This document shows, in pieces, positions 43,336 to 51,285 of a stretch of 64,000 nt of DNA. The notes beneath the pieces are model-generated. The model saw only the letters and a list, made by a program, of their open reading frames with translations, was not told where the DNA came from and made no database searches. Source of the stretch: Flavobacterium sediminilitoris (GTDB lineage Bacteria; Bacteroidota; Bacteroidia; Flavobacteriales; Flavobacteriaceae). The translations under genes were made by a program, and so were the position numbers. The number at the start of each line of letters is the position of its first letter. Within the stretch, counting starts at the first letter, position 1. Location: positions 558,001 to 622,000 of the forward strand of contig NZ_CP090145.1 of NCBI RefSeq assembly GCF_023008245.1, read 5' to 3'.

Positions 43336-43739
43336 AATAATTTATTTTTTGTGTCAATTACAAATTTGTTGTTTTCAATATTACTGATGAGAAAATAGAA
43401 GAATAAAGCATATATCATTTGTATTCCTGCCCATTCCTAATTTTCAGTTAAGCATGACCCAAAAATTAAAATTGCAATCATACTTGCTCCAGCAATAGTT
43501 GTTTCATAGGTCTTAAACCCAATAATTAAAAATAATCCAATAATAAATTCTATAAAAGGTAATATTGTTCCCCATGAATAAACAGTCCAAGAAGGAAGCA
43601 TGCTATCTACAAAAGTATTTACCATCCAATCCCTAAAACTCGTTAGCTTAGGAATTCTAACGAATCCATGACAAAAAATATTGATTCCCATAGTAATCCG
43701 TAGCAAAACATATGCTGTGTTCTTAGGCATCATTTTCAT
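43332..43739 (-). pseudogene. DoxX-family membrane protein interrupted by TAG
   Basis: Residues 1-100 (MKMMPKNTAYVLLRITMGIN, IFCHGFVRIPKL, LPFIEFIIGLFLIIGFKTYE, FGSCLTEN) are a DoxX protein. A TAG follows at 43439-43437, and the same frame continues EWAGIQMIYALFFYFLISNI then ENNKFVIDTKNKLL to a TGA that overlaps the ATG of the next gene. The stop again replaces a codon where Trp is expected (TEN-W-x-x-A/G-x-Q). The readthrough length, 134 residues, is normal for the family. Without readthrough the product is a 100-residue fragment lacking its last membrane helix. Confidence 0.7.
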
Positions 43740-43740
43740 A

Positions 43741-43785
43741 CTCTTTTATTTACTCTTTTATTTACTCTTTTATTTACTCTTTTTT
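43741..43785 (-). repeat. 12-bp tandem repeat at the cupin/DoxX junction
   Basis: CTCTTTTATTTA repeated three times plus a partial fourth (minus strand TAAATAAAAGAG). It covers the cupin stop codon and the ribosome-binding region of the DoxX gene. Copy-number change by slippage would alter the spacing between the two genes. Confidence 0.7.
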
Positions 43786-44234
43786 AAATAATCTGGCAAT
43801 TCATTTGTTAGCCAATCTTGACGAACTGGAACGTGCACATCTAAATCTAAGGTATTTTCTAAAGCAAAAAATTCATGTGGAACATTCTCTGGAAAAATAA
43901 TTACTTGTCCTTTTTTTACAATATATTCAACTGGTTTTTCCTTATAAAATGTTTTAATTTTTACTTTCCCATCGATAATATATGTAATCTGTTCATTGGG
44001 ATGTGAATGCATTGGAATATGAGCTCCTTTTTTCAAATGAAAATATGCCATTTGTCCTTTTGCTCCATGTATCCATTGCCGTCTAATTCCATCACTAATC
44101 GTATCCATCGGTAATTTTTCAAAATCAATTAATTGGATTTCATTTGCATTTATCTCCAAATTAGTTTCATTTGATTGTGCATTCAAAACTTGTAAACTAA
44201 AACATATAATACCTAAAAGAAGAACTCTTTTCAT
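43770..44234 (-). CDS. secreted cupin-domain protein
   Basis: 154 residues with a signal peptide (MKRVLLLGIICFSLQVLNAQ). Cupin motif 1 is HLKKGAHIPMHSHPNEQITY then IIDG (G-x5-HxH-x3-4-E, residue ~72), and motif 2 is GQVIIFPENVPHEFFAL. It is a periplasmic beta-barrel metal-binding protein, possibly an isomerase or dioxygenase-like enzyme; substrate unknown. The start overlaps the stop of the upstream SMP-30-like gene (ATGA), so the two are coupled. Confidence 0.8.
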   Translation of the reverse strand: MKRVLLLGIICFSLQVLNAQSNETNLEINANEIQLIDFEKLPMDTISDGIRRQWIHGAKGQMAYFHLKKGAHIPMHSHPNEQITYIIDGKVKIKTFYKEKPVEYIVKKGQVIIFPENVPHEFFALENTLDLDVHVPVRQDWLTNELPDYLKKSK

Positions 44235-45109
44235 TTTTTTATTTTTTTAAATTGATAGCTTAGAACTTGATTATCCAACATTAATGGTATATAGACTGTT
44301 TTTGTACTCTTATCGAAATAAATATCCGCACTTCCTTGAGGCAAATCTAGAACCTCAACCACTTCATAATCTTCATTGATATAGAGTAATTTCCCTGCCA
44401 ACCAATCTGTAATTAAAAAACCATGTATCGTTTTAGAAATTCCATCTAAATTCCCAACTGGTTTTGTAAGCTTTATAATTTCTTTAGTCAGAATATTAAC
44501 TTTAATTAAATTTCCTAGAATTTCTGTTGCATATGTTTTAGGGTTAAGATTTGTCCCCCAATTAGCTATATACAAATCGTTACCACTAACATATAATCCA
44601 TTAGGCAAGTTCAAACTTTCATCTTTCATCCAAAGTGAGACTTTCCCTTTAGACAATCTATAAATAGCACTAAACCCAAATGTATTACTAACATAGATAT
44701 TACCTTGATTATCAACAGTAATATCGTTTAAAAAAGTAGCCCCTTCAACTTTATGAAGTATTTTTTCTTTTGTTTTGATATTTATAGCCATAACAACATC
44801 AATATCAGCAATGTATAAAGTATCTCCATATATACCCAATCCTTTTGGAGCATTCAAACCAATAATCCATTTTTGCTGAATTATTTTTCCATCTAAACTA
44901 ACCTTAGAGATATATCCGTTCCCATCCTTATCAGTCGGGGTTCCATTTACATTTGACACATACAGTATTTCCTTATCTTTTACAATACTCTCGGGATTCT
45001 CAAATCCATTGATTTTCCACTGGTTTTCTAATTTAAAAGGTAGTTTTATTTGTGCATAACTACTATTAACAATTAGAAGTAACAACATGATTTTCATCTT
45101 AAACTTCAT
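44231..45109 (-). CDS. secreted SMP-30/gluconolactonase-like beta-propeller protein
   Basis: 292 residues from the ATG at 45109 (MKFKMKIMLLLLIVNSSYAQ, signal peptide). Repeats of the SMP-30/NHL propeller kind: GFENPESIVKDKEILYVSNV, GLNAPKGLGIYGDTLYIADI, ATFLNDITVDNQGNIYVSNT, LNLPNGLYVSGNDLYIANWG. It could be a lactonase or only a binding propeller; the catalytic residues cannot be confirmed by eye. It lies 7 bp after the deacetylase stop and overlaps the cupin start. Confidence 0.78.
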   Translation of the reverse strand: MKFKMKIMLLLLIVNSSYAQIKLPFKLENQWKINGFENPESIVKDKEILYVSNVNGTPTDKDGNGYISKVSLDGKIIQQKWIIGLNAPKGLGIYGDTLYIADIDVVMAINIKTKEKILHKVEGATFLNDITVDNQGNIYVSNTFGFSAIYRLSKGKVSLWMKDESLNLPNGLYVSGNDLYIANWGTNLNPKTYATEILGNLIKVNILTKEIIKLTKPVGNLDGISKTIHGFLITDWLAGKLLYINEDYEVVEVLDLPQGSADIYFDKSTKTVYIPLMLDNQVLSYQFKKIKK

Positions 45110-45116
45110 AGCAAAA

Positions 45117-46100
45117 TCAATTATTGTATTTTTCTTCTGAGTTGTCAATTGGTGTATTCGGATCGTTCTGAATCATTTTTGCAATTTCATCTTTACGCAT
45201 AAAGACAACACCCGATTTAGCTTGTACATAATTTAAAAATTCATCCATAGCTTTTACCATAGCTGGAGAACCTCCAATTCTATCATGAAAGCTTATCGAC
45301 ATCATTCTTCTTTTTTTAAGACCTTCTTCATACAATTGATCAAATTCCATTTTTAATTGAGTCAAAAACTGATCTGGACTCCAATGTTTTCCTTCAACAT
45401 TAACAATATCATTATTTCTTAAAGTATATGGCATAACTACAAAGTTTTTACCTCTAACCTTTGTTATAAATGGTTCATCTCTACTTAAATCATCTATATG
45501 ATATAAAAACCCTAATTCTTGTAAAACTTTTAAAGTATTTGGTCCTCTTCTCAACCAATTACTATTATAACCAATGCCTCGTTGTCCTGTAATTGCTTCT
45601 ACTGTATCTATTCCTTTTTTAACAAATTCTAATTCTTCTTCATAAGTCTTATTCCATTGATCATCCCAAGCTATTCCATGTGCTGCAATTTCATGACCTC
45701 CATTTGCAATCGCCATTGCTACATCAGGATATTTTACAGCCGCTTCACCAACTACGTGAGAAGTTACATGAATGCTATGTTTTTTCCAAAGATCTAACAT
45801 TCTAAAAACACCTTCTTTAGCACCATATCTAAACCAAGATTCTGCTGGTAAATCAGGATTGCCTTTTGGTAACGGATTGCCTGAAAATGGACTTTCTGCA
45901 CCTTCAGGTTGTCCACCTGTTTCAAATTGCATAGAAACTGAAATCACTAATTGTGCTCCATTTGGCCAATATGATTTAACATCTTTTTCTACTTTTGTTT
46001 CTGTCTCATTTTTTGTTTCATCCTTTACTTTTGAAGTACAACTTGAAAGAACGAAAAGAGAACTTAGTACTGTAATTACTTTTATAAATTTTATTTTCAT
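45117..46100 (-). CDS. polysaccharide-deacetylase-family lipoprotein
   Basis: 327 residues from the ATG at 46100 (MKIKFIKVITVLSSLFVLSSC; lipobox LSSC). NodB-type domain: WPNGAQLVISVSMQFETGGQ, FRMLDLWKKHSIHVTSHVVG, GHEIAAHGIAWDDQ (His-x4-His metal site) and SISFHDRIGGSPAMV. The build resembles PuuE/allantoinase-like and polysaccharide deacetylases that act on small amides or N-acetyl groups; the substrate is unclear. It is the first gene of the operon, with a TAAATTTG promoter at 46124-46131 facing the divergent AraC gene. Confidence 0.83.
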   Translation of the reverse strand: MKIKFIKVITVLSSLFVLSSCTSKVKDETKNETETKVEKDVKSYWPNGAQLVISVSMQFETGGQPEGAESPFSGNPLPKGNPDLPAESWFRYGAKEGVFRMLDLWKKHSIHVTSHVVGEAAVKYPDVAMAIANGGHEIAAHGIAWDDQWNKTYEEELEFVKKGIDTVEAITGQRGIGYNSNWLRRGPNTLKVLQELGFLYHIDDLSRDEPFITKVRGKNFVVMPYTLRNNDIVNVEGKHWSPDQFLTQLKMEFDQLYEEGLKKRRMMSISFHDRIGGSPAMVKAMDEFLNYVQAKSGVVFMRKDEIAKMIQNDPNTPIDNSEEKYNN

Positions 46101-46123
46101 TTTTTTGTTTTTAATTAACTGCA

Positions 46124-46131
46124 CAAATTTA
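46124..46131 (-). promoter_or_regulatory. TAAATTTG -7 element of the deacetylase operon
   Basis: TAnnTTTG on the minus strand, 23 bp upstream of the ATG at 46100, facing away from araC. Confidence 0.55.
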
Positions 46132-46153
46132 TCTCTCTTTCCTCTTTAAAAAA

Positions 46154-46188
46154 TTGTAAAAATCTATTGTATATTTGTAAAAATCTAT
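46154..46188. promoter_or_regulatory. AraC-type operator: two 14-bp direct repeats 21 bp apart
   Basis: TTGTAAAAATCTAT at 46154-46167 and again, identical, at 46175-46188. The period of 21 bp is two helical turns, the classic spacing for AraC/XylS half-sites. The pair lies between the divergent promoters; the second copy overlaps the -7 element of the araC-type gene. Confidence 0.65.
46170..46177 (+). promoter_or_regulatory. TATATTTG -7 element of the AraC-family gene
   Basis: TAnnTTTG 17 bp before the ATG at 46195; overlaps the proximal operator repeat, which suggests autorepression. Confidence 0.55.
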
Positions 46189-46194
46189 CCCAAC

Positions 46195-47052
46195 ATGAAA
46201 CGGTTTAATAATTTTCATCCCTTCAATGTATTTTCTTTAGAATTAGAAATTTGGGAATTTGAGTTACATCAACATAACTTCTATGAATTAATCTTTATAG
46301 AAAAAGGAAAAGGTATTCACTTATTAAATGAAATATCATTTAAGTATAAAAAGGGAGATGTTTTTTTGATAACGCCAAATGATGCTCATGAATTTATAAT
46401 TGAGAATAAAACTATTTTTACTTTTATTAAGTTTACTGAATTATTCTTTTCAAACTTATTAGAAATTAATAAACTTTTAATTTCTAATAATACTTTTGAA
46501 ACAATTTTAAAACAAGATCATTTAAATGAGGGATGTGCTATTTGTGATAAAACTGATAAAAAACATGTTTTTTCACTTTTAAAAATAATTCAACATGAAT
46601 TTTTAAATACCAGTATATTAAGTAAAGAAATAATTCAAAAGACTTTTTTTGCGGTAATGATGCTAATTGCTAGAAATAAAAATTCAGATTTTAATTCTTC
46701 TATAGTTTTAGATAAAGATACGGAGCGCTTAAATTCCATTTTATCTCACATAAGAACTTATGTTTTGGATAATGAAAAAATGAAATTAAAAAACATAGCT
46801 ACTCAATTCCACTTATCACCTAATTATATAAGTATTTACATAAAAAAGCATACTGGAATTTCATTACAACAATATGTAATTAAAATGAAATTGAAATTAG
46901 CCGAAAAATTACTTGAAGAAAAAAAACTTAATATTAATGAAATTGCAACGAAGCTTGGTTTTAATGATTCTAGTCATTTTAATAAATTATTTAAAAACCA
47001 CAGAGGCATAAGTCCTAGTGCTTTTTCAAAAGGTTATATTTCAAATTCATAA
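46195..47052 (+). CDS. AraC-family transcriptional regulator
   Basis: 285 residues. An N-terminal cupin-like sensor domain (residues ~15-100; HQHNFYELIFIEKGKGIHLL, GDVFLITPNDAHEF) and a C-terminal double helix-turn-helix domain (residues ~185-285). The latter has IATQFHLSPNYISIYIKKHT and INEIATKLGFNDSSHFNKLF then KNHRGISPSAF, the AraC signature. It is divergent from the 41.0-46.1 kb operon, with paired direct repeats in the shared promoter, and is therefore its likely regulator. Its 3' end overlaps dusB by 19 bp (convergent). Confidence 0.92.
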   Translation: MKRFNNFHPFNVFSLELEIWEFELHQHNFYELIFIEKGKGIHLLNEISFKYKKGDVFLITPNDAHEFIIENKTIFTFIKFTELFFSNLLEINKLLISNNTFETILKQDHLNEGCAICDKTDKKHVFSLLKIIQHEFLNTSILSKEIIQKTFFAVMMLIARNKNSDFNSSIVLDKDTERLNSILSHIRTYVLDNEKMKLKNIATQFHLSPNYISIYIKKHTGISLQQYVIKMKLKLAEKLLEEKKLNINEIATKLGFNDSSHFNKLFKNHRGISPSAFSKGYISNS

Positions 47053-48029
47053 TTTGAAAAAACTTCGTCTATTTCATCAAAAACGTCTAACAATTGATGC
47101 AAACCATCTGTTGTTACTAATTTTTGTTTATATTCTTTAAAATTATGGATTCCTTTAAAATAATTGGTATAATGTCTACGCATTTCAACAATTCCAACGC
47201 GTTCATTTTTCCATTCTACTGACCAAATTAGATGATTTTTAGCTGCTTCAATACGATCTTTCATTGTTGGTGCTGCCAAATGTTCTCCTGTTTTAAAGAA
47301 ATGTTTAATTTCATTAAAAATCCAAGGATAGCCAATTGCTGCTCTCCCTATCATCATACCATCTAAACCAAATTTGTTTTTATACTCTAATGCTTTTTCT
47401 GGTGAATCTATATCTCCGTTTCCGAAAATAGGCATGGTAATTCTTGGATTATTTTTTACGCGAGCAATATGTGTCCAATCAGAATGACCCTTATACATTT
47501 GCGCTCTTGTTCTAGCATGAACTGTTAAAGCCTGTACACCAATATCTTGCAACCTTTCTGCAACTTCATCAATATTTATAGAATCTTCATCCCAACCTAA
47601 TCGAGTTTTTACTGTAACTGGAAGAGAAGTACTTTTAATAACAGCTTTTGTTAAACGCACCATCAAATCTACATCTTTCAACACTCCTGCTCCTGCTCCT
47701 TTTGACACCACTTTTTTGACAGGACAACCAAAATTTATATCTACTAGATCTGGCTGAACGGTTTCAACAATTTTGGCACTTAATGCCATTGCTTCTTCAT
47801 CTCCACCAAAAATTTGAATTCCTACTGGTCTTTCGTAATCAAAAATATCTAATTTTTGTTTACTTTTCATTGCATCACGAATTAATCCTTCTGACGAAAT
47901 AAACTCAGAGTACATTAAATCTGCTCCATGTAGTTTACACAAACGACGAAAAGGAGGATCGCTTACATCTTCCATAGGAGCTAATAAAAGTGGAAAATCT
48001 GGTAATTCTATATTGCCAATTTTGGGCAT
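47034..48029 (-). CDS. dusB: tRNA-dihydrouridine synthase DusB
   Basis: 331 residues from the ATG at 48029 (MPKIGNIELPDFPLLLAPME); a TATTTTTG -7 element at 48048-48055 supports this start over an upstream TTG. FMN TIM-barrel motifs: LLAPMEDVSDPPFRRLCKLH, INFGCPVKKVVSKGAGAGVL (catalytic Cys in NFGCP), GLDGMMIGRAAIGYPWIFNE, and MRRHYTNYFKGI at the C-terminus. It reduces uridine to dihydrouridine in tRNA D-loops. Confidence 0.93.
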   Translation of the reverse strand: MPKIGNIELPDFPLLLAPMEDVSDPPFRRLCKLHGADLMYSEFISSEGLIRDAMKSKQKLDIFDYERPVGIQIFGGDEEAMALSAKIVETVQPDLVDINFGCPVKKVVSKGAGAGVLKDVDLMVRLTKAVIKSTSLPVTVKTRLGWDEDSINIDEVAERLQDIGVQALTVHARTRAQMYKGHSDWTHIARVKNNPRITMPIFGNGDIDSPEKALEYKNKFGLDGMMIGRAAIGYPWIFNEIKHFFKTGEHLAAPTMKDRIEAAKNHLIWSVEWKNERVGIVEMRRHYTNYFKGIHNFKEYKQKLVTTDGLHQLLDVFDEIDEVFSNYEFEI

Positions 48030-48047
48030 TGTTCTATTATTTTTTTG

Positions 48048-48055
48048 CAAAAATA
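48048..48055 (-). promoter_or_regulatory. TATTTTTG -7 element of dusB
   Basis: TAnnTTTG on the minus strand 19 bp before the ATG at 48029. Confidence 0.5.
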
Positions 48056-48187
48056 CTAAAGATTGTTGAATAATAGCTATTTAATACTTTTTGAAAAGCA
48101 TATTACTTAAAGAATAAGAGATTATATTCTATACAAAACTCTTTTAACTTTTAAAATTAGAGAAGAGTATACGTCCATTATCATTTA

Positions 48188-48218
48188 TAAAAAAACCCCA
48201 AGAATTAAAACCCTTGGA
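48188..48218 (-). terminator. intrinsic terminator after the Roadblock-like pair
   Basis: On the minus strand CCAAGGGTTTTAATTCTTGG then GG and T7: a short stem with a T-run, ~55 bp past the stop of the gene at 48271. Confidence 0.6.
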
Positions 48219-48270
48219 GAATTAAAATTGACTAATTTAAACTATCAAAAGAGATTGTTTAAAAAGACAT

Positions 48271-48645
48271 TTACATTTTAGATTCAATTTCCCTACTATA
48301 TTTTTTCAACATCGCTCTAGTCATTCCTAGATTTGCTTTACTACTATCTACTGCAAGATAAATAAAGTACTCTTCATTTGCAGAAACACTAATTATATGT
48401 ATTTGATTAGAAAGTGTAATCATAATATCCTCAATCTTTTCCTTAAGACCTAAGGCTTTTATTGCAGTCATTTTAGCCTTTACCACTTCAAGATTGTAAG
48501 CTGATGCTAATTCAGGGTCGAATGACGGCTGTATTGATAATGATTTATAAGACATTCCTGTTTTTACTTCAGTAACTGCAACGGCAATAAACCCAGCTAC
48601 ATTTGTTTTTAAATCTTCTACGAAAGTTGTTAAAAAATCTGACAT
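48271..48645 (-). CDS. Roadblock/LC7-like protein (second of a pair)
   Basis: 124 residues. The alternating pattern (VAGFIAVAVTEVKTGMSYKS, AYNLEVVKAKMTAIKALGLK, IEDIMITLSNQIHIISVSAN, EEYFIYLAVDSSKANLGMTR) fits the alpha/beta Roadblock/LC7 fold used as GTPase partners and dimerisation modules (MglB-like). No signal peptide or membrane segment. It lies 31 bp after a second Roadblock-like gene; no Ras-like GTPase gene is next to them in this window. Fold assignment is from pattern only. Confidence 0.6.
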   Translation of the reverse strand: MSDFLTTFVEDLKTNVAGFIAVAVTEVKTGMSYKSLSIQPSFDPELASAYNLEVVKAKMTAIKALGLKEKIEDIMITLSNQIHIISVSANEEYFIYLAVDSSKANLGMTRAMLKKYSREIESKM

Positions 48646-48676
48646 AAAGTTGTTATATTTAGTTTATAAAAGTATT

Positions 48677-49015
48677 CTATTTATTAATAACCGAATCCAT
48701 TGTTTTCATTAATAACCCTAATTTTGAACTATCTCTTGTAAAAGAAGCCAAATAGTAATCTCTATTAAATTTATTAATAATTATTAATCCATTGTTTGCA
48801 TGAATTGTAATTTTATCCATATCCCCATAATCAAGGTTTTGAATAATTTCTTTACTCATAGTTGTAATCATACCTGACATTGCTGAATAATTACCATCAT
48901 ATTCAAAATCATTCGACTCAATTAAATCGCCATCAATATCAAATAGAAGTACATTTTCTACACCTGTATCTACTACTATGTTTTTTAAATCTTGTTTTGT
49001 GGGTCTACTACTCAT
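48677..49015 (-). CDS. Roadblock/LC7-like protein (first of a pair)
   Basis: 112 residues. VENVLLFDIDGDLIESNDFE, YSAMSGMITTMSKEIIQNLD, MDKITIHANNGLIIINKFNR and YYLASFTRDSSKLGLLMKTM follow the Roadblock order: strand with an 'xxDGxLI' turn, helix, hairpin with 'N-G-II', strand, helix. Cytoplasmic. Probably co-transcribed with the gene at 48271, and the two may form a heterodimer (inference). Confidence 0.65.
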   Translation of the reverse strand: MSSRPTKQDLKNIVVDTGVENVLLFDIDGDLIESNDFEYDGNYSAMSGMITTMSKEIIQNLDYGDMDKITIHANNGLIIINKFNRDYYLASFTRDSSKLGLLMKTMDSVINK

Positions 49016-49116
49016 AATAAAAAAGTTTTGTGTTAAAAATTTATTTATAGCCTAATATTAAATAAGTGTTTTAACAAAAATAGATTAAAATACTATTAAA
49101 TAATGTTAAAAAACCA

Positions 49117-49124
49117 TATATTTG
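49117..49124 (+). promoter_or_regulatory. TATATTTG -7 element of a 42-residue gene
   Basis: TAnnTTTG 19 bp before the ATG at 49144. Confidence 0.5.
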
Positions 49125-49143
49125 ATATATTAAAACTATAAAA

Positions 49144-49272
49144 ATGAAAACTAAAAGCTTAAAAAAACTAAACAAGGAATTAAAGAAAAAATTAATAGAA
49201 TTCAGGAAATATTCTATTGAAAATGGTCCAATAACTAAAAAAAAGGGGTTTTTCAAAAAGATTTTCAATTAA
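49144..49272 (+). CDS. small basic protein, 42 residues
   Basis: MKTKSLKKLNKELKKKLIEF then RKYSIENGPITKKKGFFKKI, FN. Very Lys-rich and amphipathic. A good TATATTTG promoter element sits 19 bp upstream, and lepA has its own promoter just downstream. No family recognised. The regular promoter distance and ATG start make it more than a random frame, but conservation is untested. Confidence 0.45.
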   Translation: MKTKSLKKLNKELKKKLIEFRKYSIENGPITKKKGFFKKIFN

Positions 49273-49288
49273 TTCTATTTTCTAATAT

Positions 49289-49296
49289 TATATTTG
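49289..49296 (+). promoter_or_regulatory. TATATTTG -7 element of lepA
   Basis: TAnnTTTG 70 bp upstream of the lepA ATG at 49367. Confidence 0.5.
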
Positions 49297-49366
49297 CAAA
49301 TTATTGTTGGTATTATTTAATTTGATGTAGAGCAAATTGACCAACTATGACTATAATAAATTTGCA

Positions 49367-51163
49367 ATGAAAAATATTAGAAACTTTTGTATTATTGCTC
49401 ATATTGATCACGGGAAAAGTACTCTTGCTGATCGATTGCTTGCTGCTACGCAAACTGTGACTGCTCGTGAAGAAAAAGCACAGTTATTAGATAATATGGA
49501 CCTTGAACGTGAGCGTGGAATTACTATTAAAAGTCACGCTATACAAATGAACTATAAACACAATGGAGAAGATTATATTTTAAATTTAATTGACACTCCA
49601 GGTCACGTGGATTTTTCATACGAAGTTTCTCGTTCTATTGCAGCTTGTGAAGGCGCTTTACTAATTGTAGATGCTGCACAAAGTATTCAAGCTCAAACAA
49701 TTTCGAACTTATATTTAGCATTAGAAAATGATTTAGAAATCATTCCTGTTTTAAACAAAGTAGATTTACCTAGTGCTAACCCAGAAGAAGTAAGCGATGA
49801 CATTATCGACTTATTAGGTTGTAAACTAGAAGACATTATCCATGCTTCAGGAAAAACTGGTTTTGGTGTTGATAAAATTTTAGAAGCTATCATTGAAAAA
49901 GTACCAGCGCCTAAAGGAAATCCAGACGAACCACTACAAGCCCTTATATTTGACTCTCACTACAATCCGTTTAGAGGAATTGAAGTAATTTTTCGTGTAA
50001 AGAACGGTGAAATTAAAAAAGGTCAAAAAATTAAATTCATGGCAACAGGCAATGAATATTTTGCCGATGAAGTAGGAACCTTAAAACTAAATCAAGTACC
50101 AAAAGATAAAATTTCAACAGGAGATGTTGGTTATTTAATTTCTGGAATAAAAGAAGCAAAAGAAGTAAAAGTTGGTGATACTGTGACTGATGCGAAAACG
50201 CCAACCACAAATATGATTACAGGATTTGAAGACGTGAAACCAATGGTATTTGCGGGTATTTACCCTGTAGACACTGAGGATTTTGAAGACTTACGTGCTT
50301 CCATGGAAAAACTCCAATTAAATGATGCTTCTTTAGTATTTGCTGCTGAAAGTTCGGCTGCATTGGGTTTTGGTTTCCGTTGTGGATTCTTAGGAATGTT
50401 ACACATGGAAATTATTCAAGAGCGTTTAGAACGAGAATTCGACATGACAGTTATTACTACTGTTCCTAACGTTTCCTACCATGCCTTTACTAAAAAAGAG
50501 CCTGATACTATTCTCATTGTAAACAATCCTTCCGATTTACCAGAGCCTTCAAAATTAGATCGTGTAGAAGAACCATATATCAAAGCAACTATTATTACAA
50601 AATCTGATTTCGTAGGAAATGTAATGAGTCTATGTATTGAGAAACGTGGAATTATTACAAATCAAACCTATTTAACACCTGAGCGTGTTGAATTAAATTT
50701 TGATATGCCTTTAGCCGAAATTGTATTTGATTTTTATGATAGATTAAAAACAGTTTCAAAAGGATACGCTTCTTTCGATTATTCACCTATTGGAATGCGT
50801 GAATCAAAATTAGTAAAACTTGATGTTTTATTAAATGCTCAATCTGTTGATGCTCTTTCTGCTTTAATCCACGAAAGCAATGCCTATTATATTGGTAAAA
50901 AAATGTGTGAAAAATTGAAAGAATTAATTCCAAGACAACAATTTGACATTCCTATTCAGGCAGCAATTGGTGCTAAAATCATTGCTCGTGAAACCATAAA
51001 AGCATTAAGAAAAGATGTAACTGCAAAATGTTATGGAGGAGATATCTCTCGTAAACGTAAATTACTAGAAAAACAAAAGAAAGGTAAAAAACGAATGAGA
51101 CAAGTAGGAAATGTAGAAATTCCTCAAGAAGCCTTTATGGCCGTTTTAAAATTAAACGATTAA
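49367..51163 (+). CDS. lepA: elongation factor 4 (LepA), ribosome back-translocase
   Basis: 598 residues from the ATG at 49367 ([20 protein letters not shown]); an upstream TTG frame is rejected because the family starts here. GTPase motifs: G1 [10 protein letters not shown]3 DTPGHVDF, G4 NKVD. LepA-specific regions are [20 protein letters not shown] and the C-terminal [20 protein letters not shown] then [11 protein letters not shown]. It binds the ribosome and remobilises stalled translation. A terminator follows. Confidence 0.97.
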   Translation: MKNIRNFCIIAHIDHGKSTLADRLLAATQTVTAREEKAQLLDNMDLERERGITIKSHAIQMNYKHNGEDYILNLIDTPGHVDFSYEVSRSIAACEGALLIVDAAQSIQAQTISNLYLALENDLEIIPVLNKVDLPSANPEEVSDDIIDLLGCKLEDIIHASGKTGFGVDKILEAIIEKVPAPKGNPDEPLQALIFDSHYNPFRGIEVIFRVKNGEIKKGQKIKFMATGNEYFADEVGTLKLNQVPKDKISTGDVGYLISGIKEAKEVKVGDTVTDAKTPTTNMITGFEDVKPMVFAGIYPVDTEDFEDLRASMEKLQLNDASLVFAAESSAALGFGFRCGFLGMLHMEIIQERLEREFDMTVITTVPNVSYHAFTKKEPDTILIVNNPSDLPEPSKLDRVEEPYIKATIITKSDFVGNVMSLCIEKRGIITNQTYLTPERVELNFDMPLAEIVFDFYDRLKTVSKGYASFDYSPIGMRESKLVKLDVLLNAQSVDALSALIHESNAYYIGKKMCEKLKELIPRQQFDIPIQAAIGAKIIARETIKALRKDVTAKCYGGDISRKRKLLEKQKKGKKRMRQVGNVEIPQEAFMAVLKLND

Positions 51164-51177
51164 ATTATAATATTAAC

Positions 51178-51216
51178 AAAAAGATTAAGACAAACCTACA
51201 ACTTAATCTTTTTGTC
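51178..51216 (+). terminator. intrinsic terminator after lepA
   Basis: AAAAAGATTAAG stem, ~12-base loop, CTTAATCTTTTT and further T-rich sequence. Confidence 0.75.
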
Positions 51217-51285
51217 TTTTTAAAAATAAAAATAATACCCTACCTTTACATAACTAAGTGATTTTCAGCACCCAAAGATATCATA

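Noticed and set aside
42183..43439. TAG read as a sense codon (genetic-code change)
   Set aside because: Other genes in the window end in TAG, for example sppA at 18950, so a global reassignment is not supported.
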